Source of the DNA: an uncultured Collinsella sp. | GTDB taxonomy: Bacteria > Actinomycetota > Coriobacteriia > Coriobacteriales > Coriobacteriaceae | Length of the DNA stretch: 21,990 nucleotides | Assembly (NCBI GenBank): GCA_958418185.1 | Contig: CATZEP010000013.1 | Location: forward strand, 1-21,990 | Direction: 5' to 3' | Shown: positions 14,321-21,444 of the stretch, piece by piece | Numbering within the stretch: position 1 is the stretch's first letter | Layout: every line of letters begins with the position of its first letter | The notes under the pieces: model-generated | Told to the model about the DNA's origin: nothing | Database searches by the model: none | What the model saw: the letters and a program-made list of their open reading frames with translations, nothing else | Made by a program: the position numbers and the translations under genes

Positions 14321-15304
14321 CTAGTCTCCCGAGGCCTGATTGCGGCCGGTGGCGTAGTCGATCTGCACATGCGGCTGCAGGTTGTAGCAATATACGTGGA
14401 AACAGAGGGTCTTGCCGTGGTCCTCGACCGATTGCGCCTCAAGGCGCACGCCACGGCAGACAAGTTCCTCTTCGTTATACATGGGCGTGACGCGGTAGAG
14501 CACGTGGTTGCCCGTTTCGCGGATGTAGTTGAGAACCTGCTCTTCAAACGGTAGCATGCCTGTCTCGTTGAGATAGCGCGTGCCGGTGAGGAGATTCTTG
14601 CGGTTGGCGTTTTCGCCGCAGAGCGACCAGGCGATAAGGTGGCAGCGGTTGTAGAGGCTCTGGCCCGGAATAAAGTCGTAGCGCTGCTGGTGCCAACCGG
14701 CGGGGTGGATGCGCGAGATATCGCCGCGCTCGCCTTGACCGAGTGACTCGGGGCCCACGCAGGCGAGCGCTTTGCGAGTGCGGCCCAGGCTGTCGAGCTT
14801 GGAGAACTTCTTAAAGCAGCCCTCTTTGGTGGCTCGCTCGTATTCATCGAGTGTGAATGACGGCGTGCCCAGCGGGTGCGTGCTGTCGGCACGAAGGGCA
14901 ACGTAGGGGTTGCCGGCGTAGTCGGGAATGCTGCTGAGATAAACACCGCGGGCGCGGTTGAGGTCGGGGTTTTCGACCTCGTCGATGGGGGTGGCGGCGC
15001 TGTCTGCGGAAGCGCCGTCGCCGGTGTCGGTCGCGGCGGAATCGGTGACGACGCCAGAGTCTTGGCTATTTTGAGAGTCCGAGGAGCTCGCTGTTCCCGA
15101 TTCGAGCCGGGCAACCAGGTCTGCCTCGTCGTCGGTGCGGCTGGGGCTTTCGTTTTGCTTTTCGGCCAGAGCTGCTGCCTGCTCATCACTTTGCGGCGAG
15201 AGCAGTCTGGGCGCCCCGTCCAGTGACCCTGTGAACAACGCAAATCCCAGCACCACGGCGGTGCCGATGGAAAGTACTTGCTTGTAGGCGGACTTGCGCG
15301 ACAT
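14321..15304 (-). CDS. Secreted DNA/RNA non-specific endonuclease
   Basis: A 327-residue protein of the beta-beta-alpha metal nuclease family (EndA/NucA-like). An N-terminal hydrophobic stretch (about residues 10-27), after a positive start, is a signal peptide or membrane anchor. Residues 36-115 are rich in Ser, Asp, Ala and Glu and should be a flexible linker. The nuclease domain has YNRCHLIAWSL (218-228), where H222 is the expected general base, and ENANRKNLLTGTRYLNETG (231-249), with the metal-binding Asn. The Firmicutes branch of this family carries NRCH in place of the DRGH of Serratia nuclease, so the variant is normal here. It could serve nutrient scavenging or DNA processing for uptake; no competence gene lies near it. 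AGGAG precedes the ATG. Confidence 0.88.
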   Translation of the reverse strand: MSRKSAYKQVLSIGTAVVLGFALFTGSLDGAPRLLSPQSDEQAAALAEKQNESPSRTDDEADLVARLESGTASSSDSQNSQDSGVVTDSAATDTGDGASADSAATPIDEVENPDLNRARGVYLSSIPDYAGNPYVALRADSTHPLGTPSFTLDEYERATKEGCFKKFSKLDSLGRTRKALACVGPESLGQGERGDISRIHPAGWHQQRYDFIPGQSLYNRCHLIAWSLCGENANRKNLLTGTRYLNETGMLPFEEQVLNYIRETGNHVLYRVTPMYNEEELVCRGVRLEAQSVEDHGKTLCFHVYCYNLQPHVQIDYATGRNQASGD

Positions 15305-15389
15305 TGAGGCTCCTGGATGGACGGTTGGGAATCTACCAGTCTAGCAGGAGCCGGCAGGGGCCGTTCTGCCGAACAAATACTTAAGATTT

Positions 15390-15418
15390 GAGACAAACGC
15401 TACTGATTCATTTGTCCC
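15390..15418 (-). terminator. Possible weak terminator or repeat after the LacI-family gene
   Basis: Read on the minus strand, GGGACAAA (15418-15411) can pair with TTTGTCTC (15397-15390) across a 13-base loop, with one G-U. It begins six bases after the repressor stop codon. What follows is AAATCTTAAG, not a U run, so termination is doubtful; the rest of the gap, to 15305, must hold the nuclease promoter, which I could not define. Confidence 0.3.
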
Positions 15419-15423
15419 GCGGT

Positions 15424-16434
15424 CTAGATCGAGGTGGAGTCGAGCCAGTTGAGCTTGCACTCGAGAATGCGCTGCTCGCCGGGTTCGCTGCTTCCGTCAA
15501 GTAGGGCGAGCAGCATCTCGGCTGCTTCGCGACCTTCTTGGTCGACGGGCTCGATGATGGTGGAGACGGTCGGTGTGGTGAGATTAGTCCAGTCTTCGCA
15601 GTTGAGTCCCAAAAGGCCGATTTGCTGCGGAAGCAGATGGGCCATTGGCTGGAGGGCCTTGTAGACACGGGGAAGTGCCCACTGATTTTGCACGAAGATA
15701 AGGGTTCGCTTGGCGGGATTGAACTTGAATTTAAAGTATTCAGTGAGCTCGTTGATTGACGGCTTGTTGTGATCGATGGGAATCGCTTTGTAGAGCTGCC
15801 CGTTCGCTGCCAGCGCCTCGGCATACCCCTGAAAACGCTCCATGCGGGTGCGCATTTCGGTCATGTTGGCGGCAATGGAAAAGAAATCTTCGTAGCCGGC
15901 GTCGAGGAGTGCCTGTGTGGCGTTGTACACGCCGTCGTAAAGGTTGGTTTTGATCCAGCTGGTACCTGGGCTATAGATGGCCGCATCGAAAAAGACGACC
16001 GGCTTGCCGGCGCGTCTAATGCGGTCATGCACGGCTTTGAAGTTTGCCGTGGGCTGGATGATAAAGCCATCGACGCCCAGCGAGAGCATCTTGTCGACGT
16101 ACATGAGCTCGGTCTCGGGGTTAAAGTTGCTCGTGCAAACGACCGTCTGGTAGCCCGCGGGGAGCATGACCTGCTCCATGCCATTGAGAACGAGCCCCGC
16201 CCATTTGTTGGTGTTATCCAAAATGATGATGGCAATGACGTGGGTTTGCTTGCCGGTGAGCGTCTGCGCTTGGGCGTTGGGAACGTATCCGAGTTCCTTA
16301 ATGACGCGCGCGATTTTGTTCTGCGTCTTCTCGCTAAGCTTTTCTCGTTTGTCGTTGAGGTAATACGAGACGCTTGCCGTCGAGGTTCCCGCCTCTCGAG
16401 CGACGTCTGCGATCGTAACGCGCTGTTTTGCCAC
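15424..16434 (-). CDS. LacI/GalR-family transcriptional repressor
   Basis: A 336-residue DNA-binding regulator. The N-terminal helix-turn-helix is TIADVAREAGTSTASVSYYL (residues 6-25). The hinge, YVPNAQAQTL, has Gln where most members have Arg (ARxL). The rest is the periplasmic-binding-protein-like effector domain (HVIAIIILDNTNKWAG, DGFIIQPT, and LLGLNCEDWTNLTTPTVSTI). I place the start at GTG 16434 because GGAAGGAG (16447-16440) lies five bases upstream; an in-frame ATG at 16470 has no good site. It is divergent from the PTS gene, and the 415-base gap between them has LacI-type operator candidates, so it most likely represses the sugar genes to its right, and perhaps itself. The inducer should be a sugar or sugar phosphate. 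Confidence 0.93.
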   Translation of the reverse strand: MAKQRVTIADVAREAGTSTASVSYYLNDKREKLSEKTQNKIARVIKELGYVPNAQAQTLTGKQTHVIAIIILDNTNKWAGLVLNGMEQVMLPAGYQTVVCTSNFNPETELMYVDKMLSLGVDGFIIQPTANFKAVHDRIRRAGKPVVFFDAAIYSPGTSWIKTNLYDGVYNATQALLDAGYEDFFSIAANMTEMRTRMERFQGYAEALAANGQLYKAIPIDHNKPSINELTEYFKFKFNPAKRTLIFVQNQWALPRVYKALQPMAHLLPQQIGLLGLNCEDWTNLTTPTVSTIIEPVDQEGREAAEMLLALLDGSSEPGEQRILECKLNWLDSTSI

Positions 16435-16657
16435 AGCGACTCCTTCCGACAGATGAGCATTTTCCAACATGATGACTTTGAGTCTTGGTGAAGGATACGC
16501 TTCGGTGAGCGGCTTTTTCCTTTCATATGAGTATGCAACAAATGCGGCATACGGGTGGGGTCGAAATTTGTGACCGGCATGCGCATCTGCCGTCTACCGA
16601 GAAAATCAAATACTTCTTGACTTTTGAAATCGAGGGCAAAATCGCAGGATTCATTTT

Positions 16658-16690
16658 TGGTTAAACGCATAACTAAATCGCATAACCAAC
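16658..16690. promoter_or_regulatory. Tandem candidate LacI-family operators
   Basis: GTTAAACGCATAAC (16660-16673) has a central CG with matching GTTA and TAAC ends, the form expected for LacI-family sites. The string CGCATAAC recurs 13 bases later (16679-16686). The pair is framed by TGGTTA (16658-16663) and TAACCA (16683-16688). It lies about 55 bases upstream of the candidate -10, so repression would act upstream of the promoter or by looping. Confidence 0.45.
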
Positions 16691-16719
16691 GCTCTGACCT
16701 GCGCGTTTACCGAAATAAG

Positions 16720-16749
16720 CTGGCATTAAGAAAAACGAGCACCTATATT
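16720..16749 (+). promoter_or_regulatory. Candidate promoter of the PTS operon
   Basis: CTGGCA (16720-16725) and TATATT (16744-16749) are 18 bases apart. The predicted start near 16757 leaves a leader of about 93 bases. The -10 is good, the -35 moderate. Confidence 0.4.
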
Positions 16750-16849
16750 GTTCTTGTCGAAAAGACAGCAAGTCCAAACGGCAGGGGATGCTCCGGAGGC
16801 CTCCGCAAACGGTGTCTTGCGCACGCAACTCTATGAAAAGAGGGAAGCA

Positions 16850-18322
16850 ATGAAGATCGTAGGCGTTGCCGCCTGTACTGTGGGTATCGCCCACACGTAT
16901 ATGGCCCAGAAGGCGATTCAGGATGAATGCGCCGCCCGTGGCATCGAGTGCAAGGTCGAGGCTCAGGGTGGCCTGGGTATCGAGAATGAGCTCACGCAGG
17001 AAGACGTGGACTCCGCCGACCTGGTCCTGGAGTCCGTCGACGTGGGTGTCGAGAACGAGGACCGTTTTGAGCAGAAGATGGCCGAGGGCAAGTTCCTGAA
17101 GGTCGGCACCTCTGATGTAATCGCCGATCCGGTAAAGATCATCGACCAGGCCATTGAGATCATCAAGGCGACGGGTGGCGCCGTTGACGCGCCCAAGGCC
17201 GAGGCCAAGGCAGAGAAGAAGGCCGTCTCCGCTGCCCCGCAGGCCCCGACACCGGCGTCCAAGCAGTCTATCTTTGCCGATCCTGGCAAGACGCTGCTCA
17301 ATGCATTCAATACCGGCGTTTCCTATTTTATCCCCATCGTCGTTATCGGCGGCGTGTTTCTTGCCTTCTCGCTGGCATCCGGTACCGCCGGCGCCAACGG
17401 CATGGAGGTTACGAACCCGCTGATGGTGAGCCTTAACACCATCGGCATGGCCGGCATCTCCATGATGATCCCGGTGCTTGCGGCATACATCTCCTACTCG
17501 ATGGCCGGCAAGCCCGCGCTCGCCCCCGGTTTTGTCCTGGGCTACCTGGTCAATAACGCAGTCGTTACCCCTAACGGCAACAGCGTTTCGACCGGCTTCT
17601 TGGGCGCCATGATCATGGCGGTCATCTGCGGCTACTTTGTCCGCTGGATGAAGACCTGGAAGGTCAACAACACCATCCAGACCATCATGCCCATCCTGAT
17701 CATCCCGATTCTGACCTCGCTTGTCCTGGGCATGGCCTATATCTACATCCTGGCCACGCCGCTTGGCTTTGTGATGGACTGGCTCACCGGCGTGCTCGGC
17801 AGCCTGCAGGGCGGTTCCGCAGTTGTCCTGGGTCTGGTCATTGGCGTTATGACCGCCTTCGATATGGGTGGCCCCATCAACAAGACCGCCTCGACCTTCA
17901 CCATGGCCATCATGGCCTCCGGTATCTACGGTCCTAACGGTATGTTCCGCGTCGCCGTCGCCGTTCCCCCGATCGCCTGTGGCCTCGCTGCGCTCATCGC
18001 CAAGAACAAGTTCGATGACGCTGACCGCCAGATGGGCATCTCCGCGCTGTTCATGGGCTGCATCGGTATTACCGAGGGCGCTATCCCCTTCGCGGTCAAG
18101 GACCTCGGTCACACCCTGCCCGGCATTTGCATCGGCTCTGCCGTGGGTGCGGCACTTGCCGCCTTCCAGGGCATCGACTGCTACGTCCCGCACGGTGGCT
18201 TTATCGTCGCCCTTGCCACCAACAACGTCGCGCTGTTCTGCCTGGACATCGTGATTGGCGCCGTGGTCGCCGCTGCAATCCTGATTGCCATGAAGCCCAC
18301 GCTCGATAAGCAGGCCAAGTAA
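16850..18322 (+). CDS. PTS fructose-class transporter subunit IIBC
   Basis: A 490-residue membrane permease that phosphorylates its sugar during import. The N-terminal IIB domain (about 1-100) has the phospho-cysteine C9 in AACTVGIAHTYMAQ; most fructose IIB domains read CPTG here. An Ala/Lys/Pro-rich linker (about 110-140) leads to the IIC domain, with many membrane segments, FDMGGPINK (about 337-346) and GITEGAIPF (about 406-414), both typical of fructose-class IIC. No IIA domain is attached or present in the window, so IIA must come from elsewhere. The start at 16850 follows AGAGGGAAG. The sugar may be fructose or a related ketose or polyol; the neighbours suggest one that needs rearrangement. 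Divergent from, and probably controlled by, the LacI-type repressor. Confidence 0.92.
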   Translation: MKIVGVAACTVGIAHTYMAQKAIQDECAARGIECKVEAQGGLGIENELTQEDVDSADLVLESVDVGVENEDRFEQKMAEGKFLKVGTSDVIADPVKIIDQAIEIIKATGGAVDAPKAEAKAEKKAVSAAPQAPTPASKQSIFADPGKTLLNAFNTGVSYFIPIVVIGGVFLAFSLASGTAGANGMEVTNPLMVSLNTIGMAGISMMIPVLAAYISYSMAGKPALAPGFVLGYLVNNAVVTPNGNSVSTGFLGAMIMAVICGYFVRWMKTWKVNNTIQTIMPILIIPILTSLVLGMAYIYILATPLGFVMDWLTGVLGSLQGGSAVVLGLVIGVMTAFDMGGPINKTASTFTMAIMASGIYGPNGMFRVAVAVPPIACGLAALIAKNKFDDADRQMGISALFMGCIGITEGAIPFAVKDLGHTLPGICIGSAVGAALAAFQGIDCYVPHGGFIVALATNNVALFCLDIVIGAVVAAAILIAMKPTLDKQAK

Positions 18323-18336
18323 ACCTTTAAGGACTC

Positions 18337-18424
18337 CGGTTGTGCGGAGGGATGGATTTGACTCCGCACAACCGCCCCTACACAACAAAATCCATCCGTA
18401 CTGATAGGGCCCACATCTGGGTCC
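18337..18424 (+). other. Structured intergenic RNA element with a possible H-type pseudoknot
   Basis: Stem 1 pairs 18337-18349 with 18362-18374, 13 perfect pairs. Its 12-base loop contains GGATGGATTT (18350-18359), which is perfectly complementary to AAATCCATCC at 18388-18397, a second helix of ten pairs. The two can coexist only as a pseudoknot or act as alternatives. A third hairpin follows (18407-18413 with 18418-18424, one G-U, four-base loop). No U run follows stem 1. It lies in the 144-base gap between the PTS and GatZ-like genes. Function unknown; control of transcript stability, partial termination or a ligand-sensing element are all possible. Confidence 0.65.
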
Positions 18425-18466
18425 CAGGGAACTTTTGTCAAAAATCCTCTGGAGAAGGAGAACAAA

Positions 18467-19741
18467 ATGTCCAACCTCACCATCCGTCAGGCCGTTCAGG
18501 GCATGCTCAAGCTGCAGGATAGCGGCGATCACGCAACCATGGTCGGCATTGGCCCCATGAGCCCCAACCTGATTCAGGCCGTGTTCGAGCTTGCCAAGGA
18601 CGAGGATTTCCCGCCCATGTTTATCGCCAGCCGCAACCAGGTCGATATGGACGAGATGGGCGCCGGCTACGTCAACGGTTGGGACCAGACGCGCTTTGCC
18701 GCCGACATCAAGAAGGTTGCCGACGAGGTGGGTTACACCGGTCCGTACTACCTGTGCCGCGATCACGGCGGTCCGTGGCAGCGCGACGAGGAGCGTAACG
18801 CCCACCTGCCCGAGGACGAGGCCATGGAGCTCGCCCGCAAGTCCTTCGTCGCCGACATGGAGGCGGGCTTTGACCTGCTGATGGTCGACCCCACCAAGGA
18901 CCCCTATCAGATCGGCAAGGTTATTCCGCTCGACGTGGTGCATCGCCGCACGATCGATCTTATCGACTACCTTGAGCAGTACCGTCGCGAGCATAACCTG
19001 CCCGAGGTCGCCTATGAGGTCGGTACCGAGGAGACCAATGGCGGCTTGACCTCTACCGATAAGTACGAGGAGTTCATTTCTCAGCTGCAGCCCGAGCTCG
19101 AGAAGCGCGGCTGCCCCATGCCCACCTTTATCGTCGGCCAGACCGGCACCCTTACCCGCTGGACGGAGCAGGTCGGTCACTACAACTTCAAGAACGCCCG
19201 CGAGCTTGCCGATATGGCCAAGCGCTATGGCGTGGGCCTGAAGGAGCACAACGCCGACTATCTGGACGACGCGACGCTGCTCGAGCACATCCCGGCACAC
19301 GTGACCGCCTCCAACGTCGCTCCGCAGTATGGCACCGAGGAGACCCGCGCCTACCTCAAGCTCTGCGCCACCGAGCAGATCCTGGTCGACAACGGTCTGT
19401 GCGATGACCCCTCCGACCTGTATCACACGCTGCTGGTCAAGGCTATCAAGACCGAGCGCTGGCGCAAGTGGATGACTGGCGACGACGTCAACCTGCAGGT
19501 CGATGACATCCTTGCCGACGATGAGCTCAGCCTGAAGATCCTGGATGTCTCCGGCCACTATGCGTTCAACGATCCCGAGGTCAAGGAGCAGGTCGAGAAG
19601 CTCTATCGCAACCTCGCTGCCCAGGACATCGACGGCAAGCGCTTTGTGATCGAGCACATCAAGCGCCCGATCAAGCAGTACGTCGTCGGTCTTAACCTCA
19701 AGGGCGTCACGAGCCGCATCGAGAAGGCTCTCGAGGACTAA
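18467..19741 (+). CDS. GatZ/KbaZ-family protein (tagatose-bisphosphate aldolase non-catalytic subunit or ketose-phosphate 4-epimerase)
   Basis: A 424-residue TIM-barrel protein of the family that includes GatZ and KbaZ of E. coli (about 420 residues). Recognisable blocks are YYLCRDHGGPWQ (95-105; compare GGDHLGP), YEVGTEETNGG (183-193; compare VIGTEVPVPGG), GLKEHNADYL (257-266) and ASNVAPQYG (281-289). H100, E188 and H261 are candidate metal or catalytic residues. GatZ and KbaZ support the catalytic subunits GatY and KbaY, but no such partner is visible here. Other members of the same family act alone as C4 epimerases on ketose phosphates or tagaturonate, so an epimerase is an equally good or better guess in this setting. 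AAGGAG (18455-18460) sets the start. Confidence 0.82.
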   Translation: MSNLTIRQAVQGMLKLQDSGDHATMVGIGPMSPNLIQAVFELAKDEDFPPMFIASRNQVDMDEMGAGYVNGWDQTRFAADIKKVADEVGYTGPYYLCRDHGGPWQRDEERNAHLPEDEAMELARKSFVADMEAGFDLLMVDPTKDPYQIGKVIPLDVVHRRTIDLIDYLEQYRREHNLPEVAYEVGTEETNGGLTSTDKYEEFISQLQPELEKRGCPMPTFIVGQTGTLTRWTEQVGHYNFKNARELADMAKRYGVGLKEHNADYLDDATLLEHIPAHVTASNVAPQYGTEETRAYLKLCATEQILVDNGLCDDPSDLYHTLLVKAIKTERWRKWMTGDDVNLQVDDILADDELSLKILDVSGHYAFNDPEVKEQVEKLYRNLAAQDIDGKRFVIEHIKRPIKQYVVGLNLKGVTSRIEKALED

Positions 19742-19760
19742 GTAGCTTTTCCTACACGAC

Positions 19761-19796
19761 GCCGGGCCTGGGGCATGTCCCAGCCGCAGGCCCGGC
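19761..19796 (+). other. Perfect ten-pair hairpin before the intra-operon terminator
   Basis: GCCGGGCCTG (19761-19770) pairs with CAGGCCCGGC (19787-19796). The 16-base loop includes most of GGGGCATGTCCC, which can pair with the loop and stem of the terminator just downstream (19809-19819). It starts 19 bases after the stop codon of the GatZ-like gene. Confidence 0.7.
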
Positions 19797-19798
19797 AC

Positions 19799-19834
19799 AT
19801 AGGACAAAGGGACATCCCCTTTGTCCTATTTTTT
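19799..19834 (+). terminator. Intrinsic terminator or attenuator between the GatZ-like and transaldolase genes
   Basis: Thirteen perfect pairs (19799-19811 with 19817-19829), an ACATC loop and a run of six T (19829-19834). It should stop most transcription, yet the transaldolase start is only 32 bases beyond, with no room for a complete promoter. Downstream genes therefore depend on read-through, on a promoter overlapping this structure, or on regulated antitermination. Confidence 0.8.
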
Positions 19835-19866
19835 GAGTTTTGGATTCCTTCGAAGGAGTTTGCACC

Positions 19867-20550
19867 ATGAAGTTCTTTATCGATACTGCCAATCTGGACG
19901 AGATCGCCGAGGCCAAGAGCTGGGGCTGCCTGGCCGGTGTTACCACCAACCCGTCCCTGTACGCCAAGACCGGCGGCAAGCTTGCCGACTTTGAGCCGCA
20001 TATGCTCAAGATTGCCGAGCTCTGCGAGGGCCTGCCCGTTTCCGCCGAGTCTACCGCTACCACTGCCGAGGGTATGATCGAGGAGGGCAAGCGCCTTGCC
20101 GCCCTCGCTCCCAACATCGTGGTCAAGCTTCCCGTGTGCGAGGCCGGCCTTGCCGCCTGCCGTGCACTGGCCGATGCTGGCGTGCGCGTCAACATGACGC
20201 TCGTCTTCTCGCCGACGCAGGCCCTTATGGCCGCCAATGCCGGTGCTCGCTACATCAGCCCGTTTGTCGGTCGTTTCGATGACATCGCCGAGGACGGTAT
20301 CTCGCAGCTCGACAACGTCGTGACCTGCATTAAGAACTACGACTGGACGGGCAAGAACGTCGACGACACCGTCGAGATCATCACCGCCTCGGTTCGTACG
20401 CCCAACCACGTGACCCAGGCCGCGCTACTCGGTGCCGATATTGCGACCGTGCCCATGGCCGCTCTCAAGAAGTGCCTGCATCATCCGCTGACCGACCAGG
20501 GCCTCGCCTCTTTTGAGGCTGACTGGCAGAAGGTCGTCGCTCAGGCTTAA
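19867..20550 (+). CDS. tal: Transaldolase, small TalC/FSA-type family
   Basis: A 227-residue class I enzyme of the non-oxidative pentose phosphate pathway, moving a dihydroxyacetone unit from fructose 6-phosphate or sedoheptulose 7-phosphate. It opens with MKFFIDTANLDEI; GVTTNPS (24-30) carries N28; the Schiff-base lysine is K87 in VVKLPV. Two positions separate transaldolase from fructose-6-phosphate aldolase in this family. Here they are E61 (in SAES) and F133 (in SPFVGR), as in transaldolases, where E. coli FSA has Gln and Tyr. I therefore call it transaldolase, although automated annotation may name it FSA. GAAGGAG (19852-19858) supports the start. The strong hairpin just upstream may limit its transcription. 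It is next to both transketolase subunits. Confidence 0.92.
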   Translation: MKFFIDTANLDEIAEAKSWGCLAGVTTNPSLYAKTGGKLADFEPHMLKIAELCEGLPVSAESTATTAEGMIEEGKRLAALAPNIVVKLPVCEAGLAACRALADAGVRVNMTLVFSPTQALMAANAGARYISPFVGRFDDIAEDGISQLDNVVTCIKNYDWTGKNVDDTVEIITASVRTPNHVTQAALLGADIATVPMAALKKCLHHPLTDQGLASFEADWQKVVAQA

Positions 20551-20561
20551 CGAGTGGATTG

Positions 20562-20590
20562 CCCCGGCATCGCGTCATCCGGTGCCGGGG
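20562..20590 (+). other. Intergenic hairpin between transaldolase and transketolase genes
   Basis: CCCCGGCA (20562-20569) pairs with TGCCGGGG (20583-20590), eight perfect pairs with a 13-base loop. Only TTGTTCTC follows, so termination would be weak. It lies in the 63-base gap, just before the ribosome site AGAGAGGA. Confidence 0.55.
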
Positions 20591-20613
20591 TTGTTCTCAA
20601 GAGAGGAATTCGT

Positions 20614-21444
20614 ATGACCAACCAGGAGCTGGCGAAGGTCGCCAATGAGGTCAGGAAGGGTGTCGTGACTGCGGTTCACGCGGCCAAGTCGGGACACCCG
20701 GGTGGATCGCTCGGTGCTGCCGACATCATGACGTATCTGTACTTTGAGGAAATGAATATCGATCCTGCCGACCCTCACAAGGCCGATCGCGATCGCTTTG
20801 TGCTCTCCAAGGGTCACGCGGCGCCGGGCCTGTATTCGGTGTTGGCAAATCGCGGCTATTTTCCCGTCGAAGAGCTCGAGACGCTCCGTCATATTGGCAG
20901 CCGACTGCAGGGCCATCCCAACATGAACGACGCCCCTGGCATCGATATGTCCACCGGATCGCTCGGTCAGGGCATCTCTGCTGCAGTTGGAATGGCGCTT
21001 GCCGCTAAGCACTGGGGCGACGGCTACCGTGTCTACACGTTGCTGGGCGACGGTGAGTGCGAGGAAGGCCAGGTGTGGGAGGCGGCCATGTTCGCCGGCA
21101 ACCATGCGCTCGACAATCTTGTTGCCGTCGTCGACCACAACGGCTTGCAGATTGACGGCACGATCGATGAAGTCAACTCGGCCATGCCGCTCGCTGACAA
21201 GTTCCGCGCCTTTAAGTGGCATGTGATCGAGCTCGCCGACGGTAACGACATGGCGCAGATTGCCGCCGCCTTTGCCGAGGCCCGCAAAGTGAGCGACTCG
21301 CCCGTGGCCATTATCGCCGAGACGGTGAAGGGCAAGGGCGTCTCCTTTATGGAAAACCAGGTGGGCTGGCACGGCAAGGCACCCAACGATGAACAGTTTG
21401 AGCAGGCCATGGCCGAGCTCGCAGCAGCAGGGGAGGAGCTCTAA
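20614..21444 (+). CDS. Transketolase, N-terminal (thiamine pyrophosphate-binding) subunit
   Basis: A 276-residue half-size transketolase that works with the next gene product. It binds thiamine diphosphate through GDGECEEGQVWEAAMFAG (145-162) ending in VVDHNG (172-177), with SGHPGGSLGAADI (26-38), KGHAAPGLY (66-74) and the STGSLGQGIS segment (113-122) lining the active site. Split transketolases are common in actinobacteria and Firmicutes and are often placed in catabolic operons, separate from a full-length housekeeping copy. AGAGGA at 20601-20606 sets the ATG. The stop codon overlaps the start of the partner by one base, so translation of the two halves is coupled. Confidence 0.95.
   Translation: MTNQELAKVANEVRKGVVTAVHAAKSGHPGGSLGAADIMTYLYFEEMNIDPADPHKADRDRFVLSKGHAAPGLYSVLANRGYFPVEELETLRHIGSRLQGHPNMNDAPGIDMSTGSLGQGISAAVGMALAAKHWGDGYRVYTLLGDGECEEGQVWEAAMFAGNHALDNLVAVVDHNGLQIDGTIDEVNSAMPLADKFRAFKWHVIELADGNDMAQIAAAFAEARKVSDSPVAIIAETVKGKGVSFMENQVGWHGKAPNDEQFEQAMAELAAAGEEL

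Larger units (their letters stand above)
16435..16849. other. Regulatory region between the repressor and the PTS operon
   Basis: No gene is supported in these 415 bases. The region is clearly richer in A+T than the genes around it. It holds the inverted repeat GTATGC-N10-GCATAC (16531-16552), tandem candidate operators (16658-16690), a candidate promoter (16720-16749), a TTGACT (16617-16622) that lacks a matching -10, and the 12-base palindrome CGGAGGCCTCCG (16794-16805) in the expected leader. The ribosome site of the PTS gene, AGAGGGAAG, ends the region. Confidence 0.55.

Noticed and set aside
16436..16470. ATG start at 16470 for the LacI-family repressor
   Set aside because: The extra 12 residues lack a ribosome site upstream and themselves contain the GGAAGGAG site of the GTG at 16434, which puts the helix-turn-helix at the usual distance.
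16624..16836. Possible 70-residue protein in the gap upstream of the PTS gene
   Set aside because: It spans the operator and promoter candidates, has no good ribosome site, and its composition is that of non-coding DNA.
16673..19807. Very long open frame (about 1,044 codons) on the minus strand across the PTS and GatZ-like genes
   Set aside because: It is a by-product of the strong codon bias of two real plus-strand genes. Its protein is low in complexity, matches no family, and runs through the structured intergenic region.
19867..20550. Fructose-6-phosphate aldolase as the name of the small transaldolase-family protein
   Set aside because: The two diagnostic positions (E61, F133) are those of transaldolases.
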